From positions 5,230-69,229 of the forward strand of contig CAKPKP010000008.1 in NCBI GenBank assembly GCA_934167495.1: DNA of 64,000 nt. Reading direction: 5' to 3'. Shown in pieces: positions 53,748-63,050 of the stretch; position 1 is the stretch's first letter; every line of letters starts with the position of its first letter. A model generated the notes under the pieces. It had not been told where the DNA came from and did no database searches. It saw nothing but the letters and a program-made list of their open reading frames with translations. The translations under genes were made by a program, and so were the position numbers. The DNA is from an uncultured Clostridia bacterium (GTDB taxonomy: Bacteria; Bacillota; Clostridia; TANB77; CAG-508).

Positions 53748-54038
53748 TAAAAAAACCATCCTTCCTAGAAATTATCCACAGTTTCGACCACATATGTGGA
53801 TAAATATTATATATTTATGTTTATTTTAATAATGAAATATTTTAAAAAGCTAGTAGCCGTAAATATTTAATATTTTTTCATATAATATCAAAAAAAATGA
53901 GTAATAGTCAATATTTATTTGAAAAAAGATAAGTAAAAATTAAAAACTATTGACTTTTTATGTATAGTTGATGTATAATCTTTATACTTATGATATAAAT
54001 AAAAATATTTTAGCATAGAGAGAAATAGGAGGTGCAAA
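53748..54038. other. Origin region II: dnaA-rpmH spacer with two exact DnaA boxes
   Basis: Exact DnaA boxes TTATCCACA (53772-53780) and TGTGGATAA (53795-53803) lie in opposite orientation 14 bases apart, just upstream of dnaA. They could serve autoregulation of dnaA and origin binding. The rpmH promoter is in the same spacer. Confidence 0.75.
53950..53979 (+). promoter_or_regulatory. Sigma-A promoter of rpmH-rnpA
   Basis: TTGACT (53950-53955), an 18-base spacer and TATAAT (53974-53979), followed by an AGGAGG ribosome site at about 54027-54032. Confidence 0.7.
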
Positions 54039-54173
54039 ATGAAAAGAACATATCAACCAAAAAAGAGACAAAGACAAAAAGTTCATGGTTTTAGAAAAAG
54101 AATGCAAACAAGAGCTGGAAGAAAAGTTTTAAAAGCAAGAAGAGCAAAAGGTAGAAAAATATTATGTGCATAA
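54039..54173 (+). CDS. rpmH: Large ribosomal subunit protein bL34
   Basis: This 44-residue frame (MKRTYQPKKRQRQKVHGF to RAKGRKILCA) is the very basic ribosomal protein L34 of the large subunit. The conserved MKRTYQP start and RMQTRAGRKVLKARRAKGR core are unmistakable. AGGAGG lies 7 bases before the ATG. It is the first gene of the rightward rpmH-rnpA-yidD-yidC run that flanks the origin in most Firmicutes. A hairpin just after the stop may attenuate rnpA. Confidence 0.95.
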   Translation: MKRTYQPKKRQRQKVHGFRKRMQTRAGRKVLKARRAKGRKILCA

Positions 54174-54201
54174 AAGAGGGGACGTAAAGTGCCCTTTTTT
54201 A
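54173..54201 (+). terminator. Attenuator-like hairpin between rpmH and rnpA
   Basis: AAAAGAGGG pairs with CCCTTTTTT. A partial terminator here would give more L34 than RNase P protein. Confidence 0.5.
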
Positions 54202-54219
54202 AGATAATGAGTGATGATA

Positions 54220-54558
54220 ATGAAAAAAACAGAAATGATAAAAAAAAATTATGAATTTAAAAATTTTTTTTCAAAAGGAAAAAGATATTGTGGAAAATAC
54301 ATAAACATATATATTTTCCACAACAATTTAGAAATAAATAAACTTGGAATAGCTGTGGGGAAAAAAGTCACAAATAGTGTAGGAAGACACAGAATAAGAA
54401 GACTAATTAAGGAAAATTATATTTTATTAGAAAACAAAATATCTTGTGGAAAAAATATTTTAATTGTATGGAATAAAAATGTCAAATCGGACGATGCAGA
54501 ATTTTATACTATAAAAGAAGAAATGCAAGGAATTTTTAAAAAAGCAGGTGTTATGTAA
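54220..54558 (+). CDS. rnpA: Ribonuclease P protein component
   Basis: The 112-residue protein has the RnpA core: KNYEFKNFFSKGKR near the N-terminus and the RNR motif in VGRHRIRRLIKENY (about residues 56-69). It binds RNase P RNA and helps tRNA 5' maturation. I start at the ATG at 54220 (MKKTEMIKKNYEF); the frame is open three codons earlier with no better ribosome site. It is cotranscribed with rpmH and yidD. Confidence 0.9.
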   Translation: MKKTEMIKKNYEFKNFFSKGKRYCGKYINIYIFHNNLEINKLGIAVGKKVTNSVGRHRIRRLIKENYILLENKISCGKNILIVWNKNVKSDDAEFYTIKEEMQGIFKKAGVM

Positions 54559-54565
54559 ATAAAAA

Positions 54566-54784
54566 ATGAAAAAAATTTTAAAGTTTTTTATATATTTATA
54601 TCAAAAATTAATATCACCAATATTTTCTTTTTTAGGAATAAAATGCAAATACTATCCCACTTGTTCAGAATACATGAAACAAGCAATAGAAAAATACGGA
54701 ATCATAAAAGGAGTTTATTTAGGAACAAAAAGAATTTTAAAATGCAATCCATTTTCAAAAGGTGGATATGATCCTGTAAAATAG
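54566..54784 (+). CDS. yidD: Membrane protein insertion efficiency factor YidD
   Basis: The 72-residue protein has the YidD signature: SFLGIKCKYYPTCSEYMKQA, with the invariant CKYxPTCSxY stretch, and NPFSKGGYDPV at the C-terminus. It assists YidC-dependent insertion. It lies 7 bases after rnpA and 13 before yidC, as in most Firmicutes. Confidence 0.92.
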   Translation: MKKILKFFIYLYQKLISPIFSFLGIKCKYYPTCSEYMKQAIEKYGIIKGVYLGTKRILKCNPFSKGGYDPVK

Positions 54785-54797
54785 AACGGAGGAAAAA

Positions 54798-55625
54798 ATG
54801 TTAGAATTTTTTGGGTGTTTAGCTGGTCCGCTAGGATATGTATTAAACATTATATACGAATGGGTTCAAAATTATGGTATAGCAATAATAATTTTTACAA
54901 TATTGTTAAAAATAGTTATGATACCAATATCAATAAAACAGCAAAAGACAATGAAAATGTCTGCAAAGATACAAGAAAAGACTAATGAAATTAAAGATAA
55001 ATATTCAAATAATCCAGAAAAAATGAATCAAGAAATTATGGATTTATATAAAAAGGAGAATATGAGTCCTTTTAGCGGATGTCTATCTTCAATAGTTCAG
55101 CTTGTAATATTAATGTCAATATTTTTATTAGTAGGTAGTCCACTTACATATATGAAAAAAGTAGATAAACAATTGCTAGATCAATACGTACAAGAAGTAA
55201 AAGAAAATAATTCTAATGTAAGATATCAAGAAATAGCAGTAATAAAAGAAAAAGGTCAGGAAGATGAAAGAGTAAATTTAAATATGATGTTTTTAGGATT
55301 AGATTTAAGTAATGTTCCATCACAAGATATAAGTAATCCAAAAGTATTTGTTATTCCTGCTTTATATGTTTTATCAACAATTATTTCATTGAAAATTACA
55401 AATATTACAAATGGTACAAGCAAAAAGAATAAAGAAAAAAATGATGAAAAACAAGAAGAAAACCCAATGGAACAAGCAAATAAAAATATGGCTTTAATAA
55501 TGCCAGTAATGTCTGTAAGTATTGCTTTAATTGCTCCTTTAGGATTGGCTTTATATTGGTTAGTTAATAATATTCTAATGATAGCGGAAAGATTAATTTT
55601 AAATAAATTTTTAAAGGAGGAATAA
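54798..55625 (+). CDS. yidC: Membrane protein insertase YidC/Oxa1 family
   Basis: The 275-residue protein has five predicted transmembrane helices and the YidC groove region ILLKIVMIPISIKQQKTM. The groove residue that is arginine in the Bacillus halodurans enzyme is lysine here (LLKIVMIP). A charged C-terminal part (KKNKEKNDEKQEENP) lies in a cytoplasmic loop. YidC inserts membrane proteins alone or with SecYEG. GGAGG precedes the ATG. It shares the operon with jag, which follows after 3 bases. Confidence 0.93.
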   Translation: MLEFFGCLAGPLGYVLNIIYEWVQNYGIAIIIFTILLKIVMIPISIKQQKTMKMSAKIQEKTNEIKDKYSNNPEKMNQEIMDLYKKENMSPFSGCLSSIVQLVILMSIFLLVGSPLTYMKKVDKQLLDQYVQEVKENNSNVRYQEIAVIKEKGQEDERVNLNMMFLGLDLSNVPSQDISNPKVFVIPALYVLSTIISLKITNITNGTSKKNKEKNDEKQEENPMEQANKNMALIMPVMSVSIALIAPLGLALYWLVNNILMIAERLILNKFLKEE

Positions 55626-55628
55626 CGC

Positions 55629-56339
55629 ATGGAAGGAACTTATATCTTTGAAGGGAAGACTACAAATGAAGCTATAGAAAAAGGTTTAAAAGAATTAAAT
55701 GTGTCAAAAAATAAAGTTGAAATAAAAGTCTTAGATTCAGAAGAAAAAAGAAGTTTTTTTAGTATTTTAACTCCAAGAGTTGTAAAAGTTGAAATGAAAT
55801 TAAAAGAAGAACATGAAGCAGAACAAAATCATCACAATAATATACACAAAAAAGAAGAAAGAAAAATTAATTTAGAAGAGATAGATGTAGAAGCTATTAA
55901 GGAATCAACAAATAAGTTTATGACAGAATTTATAAATTCATTACCAACAAAGGAAATAACTTATAATGTTGAAATAGAAAATGAAAATGTTTTCATAAAT
56001 ATAGAAGGACAAGATACAGGATATTTAATAGGATTTAGAGGAGAAGTGTTAAATTCTTTACAATCTATAATATCAAATATCGTTAATAAAAATGCTAAGC
56101 AAAAAATGAAAATAATTTTGAATATTAGTGGTTATAGAGAAAAGAGAAAAAAGGAATTAGAAAACTTAGCTGAAAAAATATCATATACAGTAGTAAAAAC
56201 AAGAAAATCTATAACTTTAGAACCGATGACAGCTTATGAAAGGAAAATTATACATTCAAAATTGCAAGATAGTTCAAAAGTAAAAACATATAGCGTTGGA
56301 GAAGAACCATATAGAAAGGTTGTAATAGCGTTAAAATAA
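55629..56339 (+). CDS. jag: Jag/KhpB RNA-binding protein
   Basis: The 236-residue protein has an N-terminal Jag_N region (YIFEGKTTNEAIEKGLKELN), a KH domain around residues 110-175 (NIEGQDTGYLIGFRGEVLNSLQSI) and a C-terminal R3H domain (LEPMTAYERKIIHSKLQD). KhpB/Jag binds RNA and affects cell division and envelope synthesis in several Firmicutes. It is 3 bases after yidC and almost certainly coupled to it. Confidence 0.92.
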   Translation: MEGTYIFEGKTTNEAIEKGLKELNVSKNKVEIKVLDSEEKRSFFSILTPRVVKVEMKLKEEHEAEQNHHNNIHKKEERKINLEEIDVEAIKESTNKFMTEFINSLPTKEITYNVEIENENVFINIEGQDTGYLIGFRGEVLNSLQSIISNIVNKNAKQKMKIILNISGYREKRKKELENLAEKISYTVVKTRKSITLEPMTAYERKIIHSKLQDSSKVKTYSVGEEPYRKVVIALK

Positions 56340-56350
56340 GGAAACGAAAG

Positions 56351-56377
56351 ATTAAGGCAGGTATAACCTGCCTTAAT
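56351..56377 (+). terminator. Hairpin between jag and mnmE
   Basis: ATTAAGGCAGG pairs with CCTGCCTTAAT around TATAA. The T run is weak, so it may be an attenuator or processing signal. Confidence 0.45.
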
Positions 56378-56406
56378 TTAGGTTATATGATAAATAAGGA
56401 GTTAAT

Positions 56407-57777
56407 ATGAGTACAATTGTTGCGATATCTACTGCACCGGGGATAGGTGGAATAGGTATAATAAGAATGAGTGGAGAAAATAGTTTTAAAATATTAGAAA
56501 AAGTATTTAAACCAAGAAAAGAAGAGAAAATAGAAGACATAAAAGGATATACTATTAAGTATGGGAATATTATTAGCCAAGATGGAAAAATAATTGATGA
56601 AGTTTTAGTATCATATTTTAAGGCACCAAAAAGCTATACAACAGAAAACATGTGTGAAATAAATTCACATGGTGGAAATATTGTAATGAAACAAATTCTA
56701 GAGTTGTGTATAAAAAACGGAGCAAAACTAGCGGAACCGGGTGAATTTACTAAAAGAGCATTTTTAAATGGAAGAATAGATTTAACTCAAGCTGAAGCTG
56801 TTATAGATATTTTAAATGCTAAAACTGAAAGAGAAAAAAATGCATCTATGAATCAATTAAATGGTAAATTATCAAATAGTATAGCAAATATCAAAAGTAA
56901 GTTATTAGATTTAATGGTAAATATAGAAGTATCAATTGATTATCCAGAATATGACGATGTACCGGAAGTAACAAATTCTAGTACCAAACAAATTTTAGAA
57001 GATGTAGAAAAAGATTTAAAAGAATTAGAAAATACTTTTGAAAACGGAAAAGTTTTAAGAGAAGGTATTAAAGTTGCAATTATAGGTAAACCAAATGCTG
57101 GAAAATCTTCACTTTTAAATGCAATATTAGATGAAGAGAGAGCTATAGTTACGGATTTTGAGGGAACAACAAGAGATTCTATAGAAGAATTTGTTACAAT
57201 AAAAGGTCTTCCAATTAAAATAATAGATACAGCAGGAATAAGAGATTCAGATAATGTTGTTGAAAAAATAGGTATTGATAAATCAAAAGAGATAGCTAAT
57301 CAGAGTGACATAATAATAGCTGTATTTGATGGAAGCAAAAAAATTGATGAAGAAGATAGAGAAATAATTAACATAATTCAAAACAAAAGAGCTATCATCA
57401 TTATAAATAAAACAGATTTACCTACGGAAATAGAGGAAAAAGAACTTTCAAAATTAAATAAAAAAATAATAAAAATATCTGTTAAAGAGAATAAAGGAAT
57501 AGAAGAAATATATAATGAAATAGATTCTATTTATAATAAAAATAATGATATAATAGATAATGAAATAGTTGTTACAAATATTAGACATAAAACTTTAATA
57601 ATTGAAGCTGAAAAAAATATAAAAGAGGCAATCGATGTTGTTGAAAAAAATATGCCTATAGATATAATAGCTTCTTATATAAAAGAGTGTTTAGAAAAAT
57701 TAGGAGAGATAACAGGTGATTCTGTTTCTGAAAATATAATAAATGAAATTTTTTCAAAGTTTTGTTTAGGAAAATAA
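56407..57777 (+). CDS. mnmE: tRNA uridine-5-carboxymethylaminomethyl modification GTPase MnmE
   Basis: The 456-residue protein has the MnmE N-terminal tetrahydrofolate-binding domain (ISTAPGIGGIGIIRMSG), a G domain with GKPNAGKSSLLNAI (G1, about residue 229), DTAGIR (G3, about 278) and NKTD (G4), and the C-terminal CLGK whose Cys is essential. With MnmG it modifies wobble U34 of several tRNAs. AAGGAG precedes the ATG. mnmG follows after about 200 bases that contain a short hairpin (TGGAACA with TGTTCCA) but no convincing gene. Confidence 0.95.
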   Translation: MSTIVAISTAPGIGGIGIIRMSGENSFKILEKVFKPRKEEKIEDIKGYTIKYGNIISQDGKIIDEVLVSYFKAPKSYTTENMCEINSHGGNIVMKQILELCIKNGAKLAEPGEFTKRAFLNGRIDLTQAEAVIDILNAKTEREKNASMNQLNGKLSNSIANIKSKLLDLMVNIEVSIDYPEYDDVPEVTNSSTKQILEDVEKDLKELENTFENGKVLREGIKVAIIGKPNAGKSSLLNAILDEERAIVTDFEGTTRDSIEEFVTIKGLPIKIIDTAGIRDSDNVVEKIGIDKSKEIANQSDIIIAVFDGSKKIDEEDREIINIIQNKRAIIIINKTDLPTEIEEKELSKLNKKIIKISVKENKGIEEIYNEIDSIYNKNNDIIDNEIVVTNIRHKTLIIEAEKNIKEAIDVVEKNMPIDIIASYIKECLEKLGEITGDSVSENIINEIFSKFCLGK

Positions 57778-57977
57778 ACGCATGAAAATAGAAAATAAGA
57801 CGTTTTTACTATACAGGCAATATAATTTGACATTTACACGTAAAAATATCTTAAAATCGAAAATAAAGCAAAATAGACAAAAATACAAAATTCGACAAAA
57901 TAACACAAATAAACGTTCGTGGAACATTTTTTTATTGTTCCATAAAAAACAGAACTATAAAATAGGAGATGAAAAAT

Positions 57978-59864
57978 ATGAGTTATGAAGCTGGAAAATA
58001 TGATATAGCAGTAATTGGAGCAGGACATGCAGGATGTGAAGCAGCGCTTGCAGCAGCAAGATTAGGAATGAAAACATTAATTTTTTCTATAAGTTTAGAG
58101 GCTGTTGCAAACATGCCATGTAATCCACATATAGGTGGAAGCTCAAAAGGACATTTAGTAAGGGAAATAGATTGTCTTGGTGGAGAAATGGGAAAAAATA
58201 TTGATAAAACCTTAGTACAAATAAAGATGTTAAATACATCTAAAGGCCCGGCAGTTCATTCTTTAAGAGCACAAGCAGATAGAAAAAGATATCAAATGGA
58301 AATGAAACATACATTAGAAAAACAAGAAAATCTTTACATGAAACAAGCAGAAATTGTAAATATAGAAGTAAAAGACGGTAAAGTATGTGCAATAGAGACA
58401 AATATTGGAGCACGTTATGAGATAGATGCTTTAATCCTGTCAACGGGGACATACTTAAGAGGCAAGATTCATATAGGTGAAAATTCTTTTGAAAGCGGAC
58501 CAGATGGAGTATTTCCTTCAAATAAGTTATCTGACTGCTTAAAAAATCTAGGAATAGAACTTTTAAGATTTAAAACAGGAACACCAGCTAGAGTAAATAA
58601 AAATAGTATAGATTTTTCAAAAATGGAAAAACAAGATGGTGATGATGAGATTGTTCCTTTTTCATTTGAGGATAAAATAGAAAATCTTGAACAATTGCCA
58701 TGTTATTTAACATATACAAATGAAAAAACACATGAAATTATAAGAAAAAACTTACATAGATCTCCTCTATATTCAGGAAGAATTGAAGGAACTGGTCCAA
58801 GATATTGTCCTTCTATTGAAGATAAAGTAATGAGATTTGCTGATAAAGAAAGACATCAAATATTTATTGAACCAATGGGGAGAGATACTGATGAAATGTA
58901 TGTACAAGGAATGAGCTCTTCATTGCCAGAAGATGTGCAAATAGCAATGTATAGAACTTTACCAGGATTAGAAAATGTGCAATTTACAAGACCTGCGTAT
59001 GCAATAGAGTATGATTGTATAGAGCCATCTCAATTAAGAAGTTCATTGGAATTAAAGAAAATATCTGGAATGTTCTTTGCGGGACAAATTAATGGTACAT
59101 CAGGATATGAAGAAGCAGCATCTCAGGGATTGATTGCCGGAATAAATGCAGCACAAAAACTTAAAGGAAAAGAACCTATAATATTAGATAGATCAGAAGC
59201 ATATATAGGGGTGCTAATAGATGATATAGTTACAAAAAGTACAAATGAACCATATAGAATGATGACTTCTAGAGCAGAGTACAGACTATTACTTAGACAA
59301 GATAATGCTGATTTAAGATTAATGGAGATAGGATATAAAGTAGGGTTAATATCACAAGAGAGATATAATAATTTCTTAAAGAAAAAAGAAAATATAGAAA
59401 AAGAAATTGAAAGAATTAAAACAACAAATATTAAACCAAACGAAAAAAACAATGAATTTTTAAGAAAACATAATTCCTCTGAGATAACTGCTGGTACTAA
59501 AATAGCTGAATTATTAAAGAGAACAGAGTTAACCTATGATATGTTAGCAGAAATTGATGAAGATAGACCAGAATTAACAATGCAAGAAAAGCAAGAAGTT
59601 GAAATAATGGTTAAATATGAAGGATATATAGAACTTCAAAAACGCCAGGTAGAAAGCTTTAAAAAATTAGAAAAGAAATTATTACCTGAAGATATTAATT
59701 ATGAAGATATAAAAGGAATAAGAATAGAAGCAAGACAAAAACTAAACAAATACAAACCACGTTCTATAGGGCAAGCTTCAAGAATATCAGGAGTTTCACC
59801 AGCTGATATATCAGTATTATTAATCTATATGGAACAACGAAAAGCCAATAAAGGAGAGAACTAG
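57978..59864 (+). CDS. mnmG: tRNA uridine-5-carboxymethylaminomethyl modification enzyme MnmG
   Basis: The 628-residue flavoprotein starts MSYEAGKYDIAVIGAGHAGC with the FAD motif GAGHAGCEAALAAARLG. It continues with CNPHIGGSSKGHLVREIDCLGGEM and a C-terminal helical domain that binds MnmE and tRNA. It adds the cmnm5 group to U34. I use the ATG at 57978; an in-frame ATG three codons upstream directly abuts GGAG. It ends 2 bases before rsmG and is translationally coupled to it. Confidence 0.95.
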   Translation: MSYEAGKYDIAVIGAGHAGCEAALAAARLGMKTLIFSISLEAVANMPCNPHIGGSSKGHLVREIDCLGGEMGKNIDKTLVQIKMLNTSKGPAVHSLRAQADRKRYQMEMKHTLEKQENLYMKQAEIVNIEVKDGKVCAIETNIGARYEIDALILSTGTYLRGKIHIGENSFESGPDGVFPSNKLSDCLKNLGIELLRFKTGTPARVNKNSIDFSKMEKQDGDDEIVPFSFEDKIENLEQLPCYLTYTNEKTHEIIRKNLHRSPLYSGRIEGTGPRYCPSIEDKVMRFADKERHQIFIEPMGRDTDEMYVQGMSSSLPEDVQIAMYRTLPGLENVQFTRPAYAIEYDCIEPSQLRSSLELKKISGMFFAGQINGTSGYEEAASQGLIAGINAAQKLKGKEPIILDRSEAYIGVLIDDIVTKSTNEPYRMMTSRAEYRLLLRQDNADLRLMEIGYKVGLISQERYNNFLKKKENIEKEIERIKTTNIKPNEKNNEFLRKHNSSEITAGTKIAELLKRTELTYDMLAEIDEDRPELTMQEKQEVEIMVKYEGYIELQKRQVESFKKLEKKLLPEDINYEDIKGIRIEARQKLNKYKPRSIGQASRISGVSPADISVLLIYMEQRKANKGEN

Positions 59865-59865
59865 A

Positions 59866-60588
59866 ATGAATATAGATGAATTTATATTGAAATTTAAAGA
59901 AGAAGCTGAAAAAAATGAAATAACAGATATAGATAATGAGAAAATAAAACAATTATATGATTATATGAAAAATATTCTTAAATGGAATGAAGTAATAAAT
60001 TTAACAGCAATAAAGGATGAAAACGAGTTTATCATGAAACACTTTATAGATTCATTAACAATTTTAAAATATATAAATGAGAACTCTAAAATGATAGACA
60101 TTGGGACTGGTGCTGGATTTCCTGGAATGCCTGTAAAGATTGTAAAACCAAACCTAGATATAACATTAGTTGATTCGGTAAATAAAAAAATAAATGTATT
60201 AAAAGATATAGCAGAAAAAATGAGTATACAAAAAATAAATCTAATTCATTCAAGAATTGAAGATATAGCAAATCAAAAAGAATATAGAGAACAATTTGAT
60301 TATGTTACATCAAGAGCTCTTTCAAACATTACAACTCTTTCGGAATATATGTTACCATTTTTAAAAATTAATGGTAAAGCCATATGCATGAAGGGACCTA
60401 ATTTTGAAGAAGAATTAGAAAATTCAAAAAAAGCAATAGATTTGTTAGGTGGAAAAATTGATAAAATTGACAAATTAAATATAAATAATGAACTTGAAAG
60501 AAATATAATTATAATAAAGAAAGTTAAAACAACACCAAAGATATATCCAAGAGGAAAAGGGAAACCACTTAAAGAGCCTCTATATTAG
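59866..60588 (+). CDS. rsmG: 16S rRNA (guanine-527-N7)-methyltransferase
   Basis: The 240-residue protein is a Rossmann-fold methyltransferase with the SAM loop MIDIGTGAGFPGMPVKIV (about residues 75-92) and NLTAIKDENEFIMKHFIDSL before it, the conserved RsmG pattern. It methylates G527 of 16S rRNA; loss gives low-level streptomycin resistance in other bacteria. The RBS is in the end of mnmG. A strong terminator follows, which separates the unit from parA. Confidence 0.95.
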   Translation: MNIDEFILKFKEEAEKNEITDIDNEKIKQLYDYMKNILKWNEVINLTAIKDENEFIMKHFIDSLTILKYINENSKMIDIGTGAGFPGMPVKIVKPNLDITLVDSVNKKINVLKDIAEKMSIQKINLIHSRIEDIANQKEYREQFDYVTSRALSNITTLSEYMLPFLKINGKAICMKGPNFEEELENSKKAIDLLGGKIDKIDKLNINNELERNIIIIKKVKTTPKIYPRGKGKPLKEPLY

Positions 60589-60597
60589 TTAAATTAA

Positions 60598-60635
60598 TGT
60601 TTATACCAAAATGTTATGGTATAAACATTTTTTTA
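60598..60635 (+). terminator. Terminator after rsmG
   Basis: ATGTTTATACCA (60598-60609) pairs with TGGTATAAACAT (60617-60628), followed by seven T. Confidence 0.85.
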
Positions 60636-60655
60636 ATGAAATTTTCATAAATACA

Positions 60656-60684
60656 TTGACATATTATCAAATTTTTTATATTAT
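60656..60684 (+). promoter_or_regulatory. Sigma-A promoter of parAB
   Basis: TTGACA (60656-60661), a 17-base spacer and TATTAT (60679-60684). Confidence 0.7.
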
Positions 60685-60710
60685 TATATAGAAAAAAGGG
60701 AGGGATTTTC

Positions 60711-61490
60711 TTGGGAAAAATAATAGCAGTAGCAAATCAAAAAGGTGGAGTAGGAAAGACTACAACAGCAGTAAATTTAAGCACAATTCTTGCTAAAAAA
60801 GGCAAAAAAGTTATGTTAATAGATGCTGATCCACAAGGAAATGCTAGTAGTGGACTAGGAATAGACAAAGACGTTGGATATTCATTGTATGACGTCCTAA
60901 TAAATGATATAGATATCGAAAAAACACTTCAAGATACATGTGTGAAAACTTTAAAAGTATGTCCTTCTAATGTTAATTTAGCCGGCGCAGAAGTAGAACT
61001 TGTGTCTGAAATGTCTAGAGAACAAAGGTTAAAAGAAAAATTAGAGATTATAAAAGATGAATATGATTTTATTATAATAGATTGTCCACCATCACTTGGA
61101 TTAATAACTTTAAATTCATTTACAGCAGCAAACTCTGTATTAATACCTGTACAGTGTGAGTATTATGCACTAGAGGGATTAGGACAGTTAATAAATACAA
61201 TAAATTTGGTAAAAAAGCACCTAAACAAAAGTTTGGAGATAGAAGGCGCTTTGCTTACAATGTATGATATTAGAACAAATTTATCAAATCAAGTAGTAAG
61301 AGAAGTAAAAAAGTATTTTGAAGATAAAGTTTATAAAACAGTAATACCAAGAAATATTAGATTAAGTGAGGCACCAAGTTATGGAATGCCTATAACTTTA
61401 TATGATGCGAGATCAAAAGGTGCAAAAAGTTATGAAAAATTTGCAAAAGAATTTTTGAAAGAAAATGATAGAGCAAGACATATGATATAG
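60711..61490 (+). CDS. parA: Chromosome partitioning ATPase ParA/Soj
   Basis: The 259-residue ATPase has the deviant Walker A KGGVGKTTTAVNL (residues 10-22) with the signature lysine and Walker B DFIIIDCPPSLG (about 117-128). Soj moves along DNA with ParB/Spo0J to segregate origins and regulates DnaA in Bacillus. The start is a TTG at 60711, 7 bases after GGGAGGG. It is followed by parB after 15 bases. Confidence 0.94.
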   Translation: MGKIIAVANQKGGVGKTTTAVNLSTILAKKGKKVMLIDADPQGNASSGLGIDKDVGYSLYDVLINDIDIEKTLQDTCVKTLKVCPSNVNLAGAEVELVSEMSREQRLKEKLEIIKDEYDFIIIDCPPSLGLITLNSFTAANSVLIPVQCEYYALEGLGQLINTINLVKKHLNKSLEIEGALLTMYDIRTNLSNQVVREVKKYFEDKVYKTVIPRNIRLSEAPSYGMPITLYDARSKGAKSYEKFAKEFLKENDRARHMI

Positions 61491-61505
61491 AAAGGAAGAG
61501 ATAAA

Positions 61506-62348
61506 ATGGCAAAAATGTCAGGTTTAGGCAAAGGTTTAGACGCCTTATTTAGCAATACTCCAGTAGATGAAGAGATAGGCAAAAATGAAATTGTTAAAAA
61601 TTTAAAAATTATAGATATAGAACCTAATAAAGAACAAGCAAGAAAAATGTTTGATGAAGAATCTCTAGAAGAATTGTCAGAATCAATAAAAAATTATGGA
61701 GTAATACAACCTATAATAGTAACAAAAAAAGAAAATTACTATGAAATAATAGCTGGAGAAAGAAGATGGAGAGCATCAAAAAAAGCAGGACTTACTGAAA
61801 TACCAGCAATTATAAGAGAAGATGATGAAAGAAAAAATAGAGAAATATCTTTAATTGAAAATATTCAAAGAGAAGACTTAAACCCTATAGAAAAAGCTAG
61901 AGGAATAAAAGTTTTAATGGAAGAATATGATTTAACACAACAAAAAGTAGCCGAAATATTAGGAAAAAGTAGAAGTAGTATAGCAAACTCTGTAAGAATA
62001 TTAAACCTAGATGAAAGAGTTATAGATTTAGCTTTAGAAGGAAAATTAACAGAAGGACATTGTAAAGCATTAATGGCAATTGATAATCCAGAAAAACAAT
62101 ACAATATGGCATTATATATGATAGAATCTGGTGATACAGTAAGAGAAGCTGAGAAGAAAATGCAAGTAAGAAAAAAAATGAAGAAAAAAGATGAAAGATA
62201 TGAGGCTATATATAGAGATATCGAAAATACATTTCAGGGCTTTTTTGGAACTAAAGTAAAATTAGATGCTGGAACTAAAAAAGGAAAAATAATAATAGAA
62301 TATAATTCTAATGAGGATTTAGAAAGATTATTGGATTTAATAAAATAG
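61506..62348 (+). CDS. parB: ParB/Spo0J chromosome partitioning protein
   Basis: The 280-residue protein has the short N-terminal ParA-interacting segment MSGLGKGLDALF. The ParB CTPase/nuclease-like domain follows with ITKKENYYEIIAGERRWRASKKAG (about residues 75-98) and ENIQREDLNPIEKARG (about 118-133), then a helix-turn-helix (TQQKVAEILGKSRSSIANSVRIL, about 145-167). It loads at parS and spreads over the origin region. I found no parS-like palindrome in the window. It overlaps the parA operon and precedes a DUF4446 gene. Confidence 0.94.
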   Translation: MAKMSGLGKGLDALFSNTPVDEEIGKNEIVKNLKIIDIEPNKEQARKMFDEESLEELSESIKNYGVIQPIIVTKKENYYEIIAGERRWRASKKAGLTEIPAIIREDDERKNREISLIENIQREDLNPIEKARGIKVLMEEYDLTQQKVAEILGKSRSSIANSVRILNLDERVIDLALEGKLTEGHCKALMAIDNPEKQYNMALYMIESGDTVREAEKKMQVRKKMKKKDERYEAIYRDIENTFQGFFGTKVKLDAGTKKGKIIIEYNSNEDLERLLDLIK

Positions 62349-62356
62349 GAGAATGT

Positions 62357-62860
62357 ATGATTGATTTAGCAAATAATTTAACTCTTTTTTTTAGTATAAC
62401 TAATGTAATTTTAATTATATTAGTTAGTATAATCTTGATTAATATGTATAAACTAAAAAAAGAATATAAAGAATGTTTGAACAAATTAGGGAACGGTGAA
62501 GATATATCAGTAGCTTTAAAACATTATATAAGTCAAGTAAATCAAGTAAATAATGACAATATTGAGATAAAAAGATATTGTGAAAAGATAAATAATGATA
62601 TAGATTTATGTATGCAAAAAATTGGATTAGTAAGATATAATGCTTTTAAAGATGTTGGAAGTGATTTAAGTTTTGCTTTAGCAATTTTAGATAATAATGA
62701 TGATGGAATAGTATTAAATGGTATATATTCACAAGAGTCATCTAATATATATGCTAAACCTGTAAAAAAAGGTAATTCAACATATAAATTATCTGATGAA
62801 GAGGTTAGAGCAATAAATTTAGCAATTCAAAAGAAAAATTTTATAGAAAAATACAAATAA
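62357..62860 (+). CDS. DUF4446 family protein
   Basis: The 167-residue protein has an N-terminal transmembrane helix (about residues 8-30), a helical middle part and a C-terminal domain beginning KIGLVRYNAFKDVGSDLSFALAILDNNDDGIVLNGIYS, the core of DUF4446. Such proteins recur just after parB in many Clostridia; the function is unknown. Position suggests a link to the origin or cell pole. It starts 8 bases after parB. Confidence 0.85.
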   Translation: MIDLANNLTLFFSITNVILIILVSIILINMYKLKKEYKECLNKLGNGEDISVALKHYISQVNQVNNDNIEIKRYCEKINNDIDLCMQKIGLVRYNAFKDVGSDLSFALAILDNNDDGIVLNGIYSQESSNIYAKPVKKGNSTYKLSDEEVRAINLAIQKKNFIEKYK

Positions 62861-62908
62861 ATCTTGACAATTAGTAGTTAGCATGTTAAACTATTAATTG
62901 TCCAATAC

Positions 62909-62999
<91 letters not shown>

Positions 63000-63006
63000 T
63001 AAGTAA

Positions 63007-63030
63007 TATGCTAGATTTTAATCTAGCATA
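63007..63030 (+). terminator. Hairpin between the two tRNA-Ser genes
   Basis: TATGCTAGAT pairs with ATCTAGCATA around TTTA. Its T run is weak, so it may be a processing signal rather than a terminator. Confidence 0.5.
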
Positions 63031-63050
63031 TTCTAATAATAAGAATAGAT

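Noticed and set aside
57782..57988. Short frame between mnmE and mnmG
   Set aside because: Lysine/asparagine-rich drift with no family match; it overlaps the start of mnmG, and a weak hairpin is a better explanation of the interval.
60700..62400. parS site near parAB
   Set aside because: No palindrome close to the Bacillus parS consensus was found in this part or elsewhere in the window; it may lie outside.
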